49,011 bases of DNA from Chlorobiota bacterium (GTDB lineage Bacteria > Bacteroidota > Bacteroidia > JAADEI01). Location: positions 1-49,011 of the forward strand of contig JAADEI010000134.1 of the NCBI GenBank assembly GCA_013153515.1, given 5' to 3'. Under the pieces are notes generated by a model, which was not told the DNA's origin, did not search any database, and saw only the letters and a list, made by a program, of their open reading frames with translations. A program made the position numbers and the translations under genes. Positions 26,834 through 35,344 of the stretch are shown one piece after another; position 1 is the stretch's first letter; the number at the start of each line of letters is the position of its first letter.

Positions 26834-27791
26834 TGCTTTCATAACTTGTGGCGAAAAGAAATCTACTCAGCCTTCCATATCCACCACCTCTCATCCCAAA
26901 ACAATATACAGTTTTAAATTTTCAGAAGACAGTGCTTACAGTCATGTTGTCAAACAAGTGCTTTTTGGACCGCGCATTCCCGGAACGGAGAGTCATTCCC
27001 AATGTGCCGACTGGATTGTGTCCAAATTGTCTCGGTGGGCAGACACTGCTTTTGTTCAAGAGGGCACTGTAAGGCGATTTGATGGCAAGGAACTTCCAAT
27101 AAAGAACATAATAGCGACTTTTGGAAATGGTTCTAACAGATGGCTGTTAGTTGCTCATTGGGACACTAGGCCATGGGCGGATCAAGACACCATAAGAATT
27201 GACCAGCCGATTGCCGGGGCTGATGATGGAGCCAGTGGCGTCGCCATAATCTTAGAATTAGCTAGACAATGGTCTCAAAATCCACCCCCTGTTCCGATAG
27301 ACATCCTCCTTGTTGACGCAGAAGACCAAGGTCCCCCCTCTTGGGAAGAGGTTGAATCCAAACCTGAGCATTGGGCTTTGGGGACCCAATACTGGATTAA
27401 AAACCCTCATAGACCGCTAAAATCCTTTAAAGGGGGCATTTTGCTTGACATGGTAGGGGCACATAACCCATCTTTCTTAATGGAAGGCGTTTCTATGCAA
27501 TATGCCGGGTGGGTTCTAAGGGATGTTTGGCAGGTCGCTAATAAACTGGGCTATTCCCATCTTTTTATTTTCTTAGAAGGTCCCCCTGTTACTGACGACC
27601 ACTACTTCCTCAACTTAGCCGGGATTCCAACCATTGATATTATCAATCTGAATCCTTCCACACCACATGGATTCGCCCCACACTGGCATACACACAGAGA
27701 CTCAATACCCATTATAAGCAAGCATACTCTCAAAGCGGTGGGCACCACCGTGGGAGCTTGGCTTAATCAAGCATCTAACGTTGTGCCTTAA
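26793..27791 (+). CDS. M28-family glutaminyl-peptide cyclotransferase-like exported protein
   Basis: A 332-residue exported zinc protein. A signal sequence ends around ITCGE (an atypical lipobox at Cys19), followed by a Ser/Thr-rich linker and an M28 peptidase/glutaminyl cyclase fold. Zinc and active-site residues seen are His122 in AHWDTRP, Asp144-Asp145 in GADDGASG, Glu177 in DAEDQG, Asp268-Asp269 in VTDDHYF and the HWHTHRDS motif (about 298-304). This pattern fits bacterial glutaminyl cyclases, which form N-terminal pyroglutamate on exported proteins, better than aminopeptidases. It overlaps the comB-like gene by 41 bases and, at its 3' end, the convergent DoxX-like gene by 17 bases. Confidence 0.85.
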   Translation: MLLRQLIITTIVLSAFITCGEKKSTQPSISTTSHPKTIYSFKFSEDSAYSHVVKQVLFGPRIPGTESHSQCADWIVSKLSRWADTAFVQEGTVRRFDGKELPIKNIIATFGNGSNRWLLVAHWDTRPWADQDTIRIDQPIAGADDGASGVAIILELARQWSQNPPPVPIDILLVDAEDQGPPSWEEVESKPEHWALGTQYWIKNPHRPLKSFKGGILLDMVGAHNPSFLMEGVSMQYAGWVLRDVWQVANKLGYSHLFIFLEGPPVTDDHYFLNLAGIPTIDIINLNPSTPHGFAPHWHTHRDSIPIISKHTLKAVGTTVGAWLNQASNVVP

Positions 27792-28575
27792 CTGGTTGCT
27801 CATCAAGTAATTTATCCTTCCAGAGGTAAACAAAGGTCCAAAGAGCCATTAACAGAAAACCTAGCCTGAAGATACCGTCTGAGATAGCGAAAATAAAACT
27901 CACTATAACGACAAACAATATCCAAAGTAATGCTGGGAAGATTAGCCAACGGGCACCAATGCCTGTGAGCAACGAGAGTCCAATTATGGTATCTGAAATG
28001 CCTGTATAGAAGACGAAATCACGGGCATATTCTTCCGGAACCACTTGAACCGCCAAATCAATATGCCCCTTATTAAAGCCCAAGAGTCCCAGAGAAGCCG
28101 TTCCATGTGCTAGGAAAGCGAAAGCTAAGCCAATTCGGACTAAATTGGGCTTTAATTCTCGTTTTGTTCGCCACAAATAAAGAGCGATGGCAGTGAAGAT
28201 CCAAGGGAGCCGTCGCATCACCTCTGCAAAGCCAAAGAAAGACTGTTTATTAAAGTAATACATAGTGTATGCTAGCAATCCAACAACAGTCAAATACCCA
28301 ATTAAAACAGGGATGAGCCAACGAATGCCCCAACCTGCAACAAGTAAAATAGTTACTATAATTTCTGCTATGCCTAGTCCAGTAAGAAATGAGTCAACTG
28401 GAATTTGCCAGCCGATAAAGGATCCAAGAATTTTATTTGCCGTGTTAACAAGATTGGTATGAAGTCCAATTAACGGAGAAAACCCAAAGTTAACAAGGGC
28501 ATGTCCGAAGAAAGTGAGTGCCAGAACAAATCTTAATGTTTCCGGATTACTTATTTTTTTCGCTATCTCTTTCAT
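27775..28575 (-). CDS. DoxX-like integral membrane protein with internal duplication
   Basis: A protein of about 266 residues made of two related DoxX-like halves of about 130 residues, each with about four membrane spans. The first begins RFVLALTFFGHALVNFGF and includes LTGLGIAEIIVTILLVAGWGIRW. The second begins RIGLAFAFLAHGTASLGLLGF and includes YTGISDTIIGLSLLTGIGARW. I chose ATG 28575 over 28623, because a TATATTTG element lies between them. The function is unknown; DoxX proteins are small quinone-linked or detoxification-related membrane proteins in a few cases. It ends inside the 3' end of the convergent cyclase-like gene. Confidence 0.78.
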   Translation of the reverse strand: MKEIAKKISNPETLRFVLALTFFGHALVNFGFSPLIGLHTNLVNTANKILGSFIGWQIPVDSFLTGLGIAEIIVTILLVAGWGIRWLIPVLIGYLTVVGLLAYTMYYFNKQSFFGFAEVMRRLPWIFTAIALYLWRTKRELKPNLVRIGLAFAFLAHGTASLGLLGFNKGHIDLAVQVVPEEYARDFVFYTGISDTIIGLSLLTGIGARWLIFPALLWILFVVIVSFIFAISDGIFRLGFLLMALWTFVYLWKDKLLDEQPVKAQR

Positions 28576-28593
28576 AGAACAAGAATTTTTATG

Positions 28594-28601
28594 CAAATAT
28601 A
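28594..28601 (-). promoter_or_regulatory. Bacteroidota-type promoter for the DoxX-like gene
   Basis: The reverse strand reads TATATTTG, a perfect TAnnTTTG match, 18 bases before the ATG at 28575. A TTG lies 16 bases upstream (28618-28620), close to the usual -33 spacing. Confidence 0.6.
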
Positions 28602-28705
28602 AAAAATTTTTAGTTGCCAACATGCGATAAAAGTCACTAATGCAAGATTTTTCCTTTATAGCCTAAAATAATACTTTATTCGCTATTAATCACCTTAATC
28701 TTTGT

Positions 28706-28713
28706 TAAGTTTG
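28706..28713 (+). promoter_or_regulatory. Bacteroidota-type -7 element for the PorE-like/gldAF operon
   Basis: TAAGTTTG, a perfect TAnnTTTG match, ends 24 bases before the ATG of the first PorE-like gene. It is the only good promoter element seen before the four-gene run to 35119. Confidence 0.55.
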
Positions 28714-28737
28714 TAACGGGAAGGGAATGCTGTAAGG

Positions 28738-31077
28738 ATGACAAAACCAGTCCGACTTGTTTTGAGGTTGGTGATTTTTATAGCTCTCGGTGGGGGAAAA
28801 TCCTTTGCACAGGTGCCCCCAGAGGATAGTATCCAAATTGAAAAACTCATTAGTAAAGCTAAAAATGTTCTGAGGTATTACACTATTCAGGACCAAGCGA
28901 TTAACTATCTTCTACAAGCGGACTCCATCGCCAGAGGACAACACACACTCGTTAAGTATTGGCTAATAAAAGCCATTGTAAAAGACCCTTATTATGGGGA
29001 TGCTATGGCACTGCCCTATGTAAAACAAATTAAGCAAGAAATTACCGAACTTCCAGAAGATATATATTATTTAATCGGAAGGGTTTATCATGAATCTTCT
29101 TTGTTTGATTCAGCATTGCACTATTACAATACATACTTGTCAATAATAAAGAAAGTTATGGCACTAAAAATCAAGAATGTGCCTTCTTTATTTCAATATA
29201 AAAAAGTTTTAAGGGACATAGACAAGGTTCGTTATGCTATGCGAATGATGGATGACACGGCAGAGATAAAGATTACTAATCCTTCAGGATTAAACACGAT
29301 TTACCATGAGTATTCCCCAGTGTTTGACAATAGAAACCAGGTCATTTACTTTGCTTCACGAAGACCGGGTAACATGGGCGGTCCTAGGACAATAACTGGG
29401 ATTCCTGATTCCCTCGGGGGATTCTGGTATGAAGACATCTATTATGCTCGCTTTAACCAAAACTTCTTTACTAAAGCTAAGAACATAGGTGAGCCGATAA
29501 ACACGGAGCGGAATGAGGCGCCCAACGGGATTAGCCCCACAGGAGACACTTTATACATTTATAGGGATGATGGAATAAAAGCGGGGGACACATATTTTTC
29601 TTTTAGGATCCCAGAGGGGTGGAGTGAACCAATTAAACTCAAACAACCGCTTAATTCCCCGTACTGGGAAGGACAAATGACCTTTACACCAAGTGGCGAC
29701 ACAGTATTCTTCTCAAGTGACAGAGAAGGTTCCATTGGTGGGAAGGACATCTGGATGAGCATCAGGGACGAGAAAGGGAACTGGGGCAAACCAATTAACC
29801 TTGGATTTCCCATCAACTCCCCCTACGATGAGATTTCCCCTGCTATTTCCCATTCGGGAAAGATTCTTTATTTTAGCTCAAATAAACCCGGCAACAACTT
29901 TGGTGATTATGACATTTATTTCTCCGAAAGAACAGAGACGGGATGGACAAAGCCCATACCCCTACCCTTTCCAGTTAACACCCCTGCTGGTGAAACATTC
30001 TATATTCCCATTGATAGCACCAGGGCTGTCTTTGCGTCCAACAGGCAAGGGGGCATAGGAGGATATGATATATTCTTCTTAGAATACTTGCCTGAATTCT
30101 TTAAGCGAAAGAAATATGCAGAAAGACTATCTTTCGTGGGAAAATTTAAAACGGAAGGGATAATCATCTCACTTGACACCCAAATAGCAAAAATATTCTT
30201 CACAAGTTCGGTTCATGACACTATATTTGCGGATCTTAAGCGGGTCTCCCCTTCTGTGTCATACTATAAGAAGCTACTTCCTTCAGATAAGGCATACAAA
30301 ATGTTTGTCCAACAGGGGAATATAGCAGAATATCTCATTACTTTAAATCAAGAGGGCACCTTAGACTCAACAGTATTAATAAACATTGTGACAGGCGATT
30401 TAAAACCTGGCTCATATTTCTACTTCAATAACATATATTTTAGTTTCAACTCCGACTCTATCCTTCCGGTCTCAGAACGAGAACTAACCGCAGTCTATAC
30501 GTTTTTAAAGGACTATCCCTACGTAAGGCTATACATTGTTGGACATAGTGATGCAGTGGGTGGATACAAGTATAATGCTAACCTTTCTCAAAGAAGAGCC
30601 GAAGCCGTTAAAGCATGGTTAGTGAGGAAAGGCATTAGTCCTAATAGGCTCATTACAAAGGGGCTTGGGGAGGTAGAACCCTTGGTAATAAACTATACTC
30701 TTTCTGGGAAGGATGCACCTACACAACGTGCCAAAAACAGACGAGTCGAATTCTTCATTGCAGCAGTTGTTGACACTGATACAATTTTTGAACCCTATAA
30801 AGGCATTGTCCCCACAAAAGGTCCGCAAATAATTTCCCTTAAGGAGATGCCTCAAAAGGGCAATTGGATATTTCTAATTGAATCGGACAAGAAGCTACCC
30901 CAAGATTTCTTCAACGGAATAGCAGACACCATCTACGTTTATGTTGAACAAAAAAATAAAGCCCCAAAAAGATTTCTCTATCTGGCATCTGTTCCAGATG
31001 AGAATAAATTGCATAACTTCGTAGAGAAAACCCATTCAATGGGACTAAGAACTGCTAAAATACTATTAACAAATTAA
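28738..31077 (+). CDS. PorE-like protein 1: TPR, PD40 beta-propeller and OmpA-like domain
   Basis: A 779-residue exported protein with a cleavable signal peptide (ending SFAQ, about residue 25). A helical TPR-type region spans about 28-175. A propeller of PD40/WD40-like blades spans about 185-450 (HEYSPVFDNRNQVIYFASRR, FTPSGDTVFFSSDREGSIGG, ISHSGKILYFSSNKPG, FASNRQGGIGGYDI). An OmpA-like peptidoglycan-binding domain lies at about 565-690 (YFSFNSDS, IVGHSDAVGG, NLSQRRAEAVKAWL, NRRVEFF). A C-terminal segment of about 90 residues resembles a SPOR-type fold. This order resembles PorE, which ties the type IX secretion ring to peptidoglycan. A separate carboxypeptidase-regulatory-like domain is not obvious. 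First gene of a run with PorE-like 2, gldA and gldF. Confidence 0.82.
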   Translation: MTKPVRLVLRLVIFIALGGGKSFAQVPPEDSIQIEKLISKAKNVLRYYTIQDQAINYLLQADSIARGQHTLVKYWLIKAIVKDPYYGDAMALPYVKQIKQEITELPEDIYYLIGRVYHESSLFDSALHYYNTYLSIIKKVMALKIKNVPSLFQYKKVLRDIDKVRYAMRMMDDTAEIKITNPSGLNTIYHEYSPVFDNRNQVIYFASRRPGNMGGPRTITGIPDSLGGFWYEDIYYARFNQNFFTKAKNIGEPINTERNEAPNGISPTGDTLYIYRDDGIKAGDTYFSFRIPEGWSEPIKLKQPLNSPYWEGQMTFTPSGDTVFFSSDREGSIGGKDIWMSIRDEKGNWGKPINLGFPINSPYDEISPAISHSGKILYFSSNKPGNNFGDYDIYFSERTETGWTKPIPLPFPVNTPAGETFYIPIDSTRAVFASNRQGGIGGYDIFFLEYLPEFFKRKKYAERLSFVGKFKTEGIIISLDTQIAKIFFTSSVHDTIFADLKRVSPSVSYYKKLLPSDKAYKMFVQQGNIAEYLITLNQEGTLDSTVLINIVTGDLKPGSYFYFNNIYFSFNSDSILPVSERELTAVYTFLKDYPYVRLYIVGHSDAVGGYKYNANLSQRRAEAVKAWLVRKGISPNRLITKGLGEVEPLVINYTLSGKDAPTQRAKNRRVEFFIAAVVDTDTIFEPYKGIVPTKGPQIISLKEMPQKGNWIFLIESDKKLPQDFFNGIADTIYVYVEQKNKAPKRFLYLASVPDENKLHNFVEKTHSMGLRTAKILLTN

Positions 31078-31083
31078 GTAAAT

Positions 31084-33459
31084 ATGAGGAACATATTGTT
31101 AATTTTGGTGGTTGTTTCCACAGGATTCTATCAGGCATGGGGACAAGAACAAAATGATAATAGCATAAAAGGGAGCGTTTCCCGTGTTGCCAAAAAAGGA
31201 ATAGTTTACATTTTTGACCATAATGAGCCCCCTGCCCTGGAACTATTCGATCAGCTATGGCAAAAGGATTCCACAAAGCCCATTGTTCGCTTTGGATGGG
31301 CAATCTCCCACATTGCAGGAGGGGGAAATAAAGAAAAAGCAGTTATTATCCTTGAGGAACTGCAAAATGATAAATTCATAAAAAAACGGAAATATGCCTA
31401 TTGGTATTGGTATTACTTAGGAAGAGGGTATCATTCGCTTTTCCAATTGGATAATGCAGAGGAATCCTATAATGAGGCTCTTCAAAAGGCGCGCAAGCCA
31501 TCGCAGAAAGCAAGGATAAATCGTTGGTTGCAATACCTTCAAAACACCTACCAATTAATAAAAGATTCTGTTTACAAAGATGTCTATGTGTTCAATATGC
31601 TTGAACCTATTAATTCTTCGTATAGAGAATATGCCTCTGTCGTACCCAAAAATGAAACAAAAATATACTATACTGCTCGGAGACCTGGAAACATAGGGGG
31701 CAAACGAGCTCCGACCGGTCAAAAGGACCCGTTCGGTTTCTTTTACGAAGATATATGGGTCATTGACTATACTGGTGAGACTCCTGAAGTTTTTCTTGAC
31801 TCATCTTTAAGCACGGAGCAACATGATGCAACGGCATATATAAGCCCCGATGGGAAATATGCCATTATTTATATAAGTGATGGAAAACGATTTGGTGACC
31901 TCTATGAGACAAGGTTAACAGACACGGGGTGGACACCCCCTTCACTCCTATCAATAAATACTAAATGGCTTGAAACAAGTGCGTTCATTAGCCCGGATGG
32001 TAAAGAGCTTTATTTCACTTCAAACAAGCCTGGTGGTGAAGGGGCAAGAGACATCTATGTCTCCGTTAAACAATCCGATGGAACATGGGGTGAACCCCGA
32101 AACCTAGGTCCCACTATCAACTCTCCACACGATGAAGAGGGACTATACATAACTCCAGATGGAAAATATCTCTTCTTTGCTTCCAATTCACCCACACGAA
32201 GCATGGGAGGATACGATATATTCAGAGCGGAAAGACAATCCGATGGAACATGGGGAAATGTCATTAATCTTGGACCAACAGTTAACACACCAGATAACGA
32301 CATATACTTTTACACTTCTAAATATGGTTATAGAGCCTTTATCACTTCAGACAGGAAGGATGGTGTTGGAACACAAGACCTCTACGTTATTGCCACCCCA
32401 AATTGGTTTTATACTTCGCCTGCACTAACTACTATGAGGGGACGCACCACCTTCAATGGGAAACCTGTCCCCACACGTCTAGAACTCAAAGATTTAACCA
32501 CTGGCGAAATCATTATGACCACATATAGTGACCCGAACACTGGGGAATATAGTATTTCTGTTCCTATGGAAGGGAACTTTGAATTAATTGGGATATATCA
32601 AGGATTCATGACGCCGATGGGAAGGCTCTCCGTCCAACGTGAATACAATAATACTATTACAAATGCTATCCCCTACATAACTACATTCCCGGACTTAGAC
32701 TGGAAGACCAGTGCAGACAGCAACTACATCCTTCCCATGCATCAGTGGTATGTCTCTGGCGAGAGGGACACGTTCGTATCACGATGGGACGACAAATGGC
32801 GAAATTATGCATCTAAGCATAGCAGTTGGCTATGGAGCTACGAGGACACACTCACTCCAATTGCATGGAACCCCCTCATAGACTCCACATCCTTCATCCC
32901 CTTTGAGCAGAAACCTTGGTCACTATTTGGTGGGAAGCCAATGCAATTTACTGAGTTATCAGTAGTTACTGATTCATTTAGTGGATGGGCACACGGCAAA
33001 CAATTACCAGAATACCTACTAGACAAGTATGCCAAGAAAGAAAAGGAAATTCCAATACCTGCAGTGCCTGACTCATTCGTAGTTTACTTTAACCACGATG
33101 ATGCTACGGTGAGCAAAACTTTCAAGGATAGTCTCCTTAAGTGGTTGGTCCCGTGGGTCCAGTATTTCTCCGATATCCAGGACACATTAACAGTAACCGT
33201 TTTTGGATATGCCTGTGATTTGGGTCCCACTACTTATAATCTTGAAATTTCACGGAAGCGAGCTGAGAACGTAGCGAAAATAATCCTTGACTCAGTCAAA
33301 TCAGTGCGCGTTATAGCCGAGGGGAAAGGAGAGTTAAAACCTGAGAAACCAACAGGTGAGTTTAGGAAGCCCTTGCACAAAGCAGTTGTAAAAATCATTT
33401 TGCCCACTGAAATACAAAAGGTGGAGTCAACTATTCCTCAAGACAAAAGCAGAGAATAA
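31084..33459 (+). CDS. PorE-like protein 2: TPR, PD40 propeller, Ig/CRD-like domain and divergent OmpA-like end
   Basis: A 791-residue exported protein with a signal peptide (ending WGQ, about 21) and a helical TPR region (about 60-155). PD40 blades follow (about 175-440), with successive ISPDGKYAIIYIS, ISPDGKELYFTSNKPGGEG and ITPDGKYLFFASNS units. A carboxypeptidase-regulatory-like domain comes next (about 445-500; TMRGRTTFNGKPVPTRLEL), then a Trp-rich unclassified stretch (about 540-640) and a C-terminal OmpA-like domain (about 660-780). In that domain the usual GH-T/S-D is replaced by VFGYACDLGPTTYNLEISRK. It starts 6 bases after PorE-like 1. Peptidoglycan binding may be weaker or lost. 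It could be a diverged partner of the first protein. Confidence 0.8.
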   Translation: MRNILLILVVVSTGFYQAWGQEQNDNSIKGSVSRVAKKGIVYIFDHNEPPALELFDQLWQKDSTKPIVRFGWAISHIAGGGNKEKAVIILEELQNDKFIKKRKYAYWYWYYLGRGYHSLFQLDNAEESYNEALQKARKPSQKARINRWLQYLQNTYQLIKDSVYKDVYVFNMLEPINSSYREYASVVPKNETKIYYTARRPGNIGGKRAPTGQKDPFGFFYEDIWVIDYTGETPEVFLDSSLSTEQHDATAYISPDGKYAIIYISDGKRFGDLYETRLTDTGWTPPSLLSINTKWLETSAFISPDGKELYFTSNKPGGEGARDIYVSVKQSDGTWGEPRNLGPTINSPHDEEGLYITPDGKYLFFASNSPTRSMGGYDIFRAERQSDGTWGNVINLGPTVNTPDNDIYFYTSKYGYRAFITSDRKDGVGTQDLYVIATPNWFYTSPALTTMRGRTTFNGKPVPTRLELKDLTTGEIIMTTYSDPNTGEYSISVPMEGNFELIGIYQGFMTPMGRLSVQREYNNTITNAIPYITTFPDLDWKTSADSNYILPMHQWYVSGERDTFVSRWDDKWRNYASKHSSWLWSYEDTLTPIAWNPLIDSTSFIPFEQKPWSLFGGKPMQFTELSVVTDSFSGWAHGKQLPEYLLDKYAKKEKEIPIPAVPDSFVVYFNHDDATVSKTFKDSLLKWLVPWVQYFSDIQDTLTVTVFGYACDLGPTTYNLEISRKRAENVAKIILDSVKSVRVIAEGKGELKPEKPTGEFRKPLHKAVVKIILPTEIQKVESTIPQDKSRE

Positions 33460-33479
33460 TAAGCCCCCCAAACGTTAAT

Positions 33480-34394
33480 ATGACAGAGACCTACATTGAA
33501 GTAAAGAACTTAACTAAGCGATTTGGAGAACAAATTGCCGTTGATAATATAACGTTTTCTGTTAATAAAGGGGAAGTGGTTGGATTTTTGGGACCCAATG
33601 GTGCAGGCAAGTCAACCACTATGAGGATGCTCGTTGGATATTACATTCCCACGGATGGAGTAGCAAAGATATTAGGATATGACTGCATTGAACAATCATT
33701 AGAGGTTCGGAAGCATACAGGCTATCTACCTGAAAACAATCCCCTTTATTACGATATGTATGTTAAAGAATTCCTTTTATTTATGGCTTATTCACAAAAA
33801 ATTTCCAAGCCATCTCAACGGCTCAAAGAAGTAATTGATCTAACAGGCTTAGGACCGGAACAACATAAGCAAATAGGACACTTATCTAGGGGATATAAGC
33901 AAAGGGTTGGACTCGCCCATGCCTTACTACATGACCCAGAAGTTCTCATATTAGATGAGCCGACCAGTGGCTTAGACCCCAATCAAGTAATAGAGATTAG
34001 GAATTTGATAAGGGAATTAGGGAAAGAGCGAACCATCTTACTTTCAACGCACATCATGCAGGAAGTGGAACAAGTTTGTTCTCGGGTCATCATAATCAAC
34101 AAAGGACGTATTGTTGCTGATGGGGACCCTGCACATCTAAAAAAAACCATCTTTTCACGCAGAAAATTCAGACTGGAAATAAAAGAAAAAATTAAAGGGA
34201 CCCCACAAGTATTAAGAAAATGGTACGTGGAACCCATTAGTCCCGGACATTGGTTTATATACTCCTCTTCCGAGGAAGACATACGTCCAGAACTATATGA
34301 ACTATGCGTTGAGAACAACTGGACACTCCTCACTCTTGTTGAAGAGGAACAACCGTTAGAGGAAGTCTTCCATAAATTAACTATGGGATCATGA
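33480..34394 (+). CDS. gldA: Gliding-motility ABC transporter ATP-binding protein GldA
   Basis: A 304-residue ABC ATPase. Walker A is GPNGAGKST (38-46), the Q-loop region is YLPENNPLYYDMYV, the signature is LSRGYKQRVGLAHALL, Walker B is LILDEPTSGLDP, and the switch His follows in LLSTHIMQE. A C-terminal extension of about 90 residues is typical of GldA and related DrrA-like ATPases. GldA works with GldF and GldG in the inner membrane and is needed for gliding in some, not all, Bacteroidota. It overlaps gldF by 4 bases. General ABC-2 drug-export ATPase is the alternative, but the GldF partner supports GldA. Confidence 0.88.
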   Translation: MTETYIEVKNLTKRFGEQIAVDNITFSVNKGEVVGFLGPNGAGKSTTMRMLVGYYIPTDGVAKILGYDCIEQSLEVRKHTGYLPENNPLYYDMYVKEFLLFMAYSQKISKPSQRLKEVIDLTGLGPEQHKQIGHLSRGYKQRVGLAHALLHDPEVLILDEPTSGLDPNQVIEIRNLIRELGKERTILLSTHIMQEVEQVCSRVIIINKGRIVADGDPAHLKKTIFSRRKFRLEIKEKIKGTPQVLRKWYVEPISPGHWFIYSSSEEDIRPELYELCVENNWTLLTLVEEEQPLEEVFHKLTMGS

Positions 34395-35119
34395 AAGCCA
34401 TATTTCTCAAGGAAGTTTCGGCATTTTTGAGTTCGTTAATTGCTTACATAGTTCTCGCCGTATTTTTTGTTACCAGTGGGTTATGGTTGTGGGTTTTCCC
34501 ACAGACTAGCATTTTAGAATCAGGCTATGCCACGCTACAACCTTTTTTTGATTTTGCCCCATGGCTACTTATGTTTCTTGCTTCGGCAATCACAATGCGT
34601 TCCTTTGCTGAGGAACAAAAGACTCAAACCATTGAACTTCTCCTCACACGACCATTCAAAGAATGGGAAGTGGTTTTGGGAAAATTTTTGGCGTCAACAT
34701 TCTTGCTAATAGTAGCACTTTTACCTACAGCCACTTATATAGTGTTTTTGTATTGGCTTTCCACCCCGGTGGGCAACTTACCCCTTGGTGCCATATTTGG
34801 TTCATATATGGGATTAATTCTTCTGGGGGCATCCTTTGCAAGCATAGGGCTTTTCTCTTCTGTCATCACAAGTAGTCAAACAGTGGCATTCCTGCTTTCC
34901 TTATTTACTTCCTTTTTCCTATATTATGGGTTTGGAGCCATCAGTCAAATCGCTACATTTATAGGTCGCTATGATTGGTTCTTTGAACAACTAGGTATGT
35001 ATGCCCATTACATTTCCCTAGGAAGAGGGGTTATTGACTCACGCGATGTAATTTATTTCCTTAGCATAATATCTGCTTTTTTGTTTCTCACTCAACTGGT
35101 CCTGGAATCAAGGAAATAA
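34391..35119 (+). CDS. gldF: Gliding-motility ABC transporter permease GldF
   Basis: A 242-residue ABC-2 type permease with about six membrane spans. It opens MKAIFLKEVSAFLSSLIAYI and includes SAITMRSFAEEQKTQTIELLLTRP, the characteristic cytoplasmic segment of GldF/NosY-type permeases. It is coupled to gldA by an ATGA overlap. In most gliding Bacteroidota gldF is followed by gldG; here the next 225 bases hold no gene and then a convergent gene begins. The protein itself is full length. Confidence 0.87.
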   Translation: MKAIFLKEVSAFLSSLIAYIVLAVFFVTSGLWLWVFPQTSILESGYATLQPFFDFAPWLLMFLASAITMRSFAEEQKTQTIELLLTRPFKEWEVVLGKFLASTFLLIVALLPTATYIVFLYWLSTPVGNLPLGAIFGSYMGLILLGASFASIGLFSSVITSSQTVAFLLSLFTSFFLYYGFGAISQIATFIGRYDWFFEQLGMYAHYISLGRGVIDSRDVIYFLSIISAFLFLTQLVLESRK

Positions 35120-35344
35120 GCTTCTCTTTACAGGAAACAACACAAGTCTATGAGCACCGAGACTTAGATTTAGTAAATGCCTTTCTTTAAGTGAAAAATA
35201 ATCCTCAACTATCCGGTAGGAAAGTGAGTCATAAAGTAGCATCTATTACATCAAAATTATCTTCAAGAACGCCTCTCTTGTAAACTCTTTAAAGTTATTC
35301 AGGATCAGGATCATGCATTTCTTGATAACCCCCTTATATTAGCC
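35120..35344. other. Non-coding gap between convergent gldF and PorE-like 3
   Basis: A 225-base AT-rich stretch. I see no ORF above about 30 codons, no gldG remnant, no tRNA and no clear intrinsic terminator. A short tandem GGATCA repeat occurs near 35303. Confidence 0.6.

Noticed and set aside
35120-35344. Possible gldG remnant in the gap after gldF
   Set aside because: All frames are broken by stops within about 30 codons and no membrane or GldG-like segment can be read.
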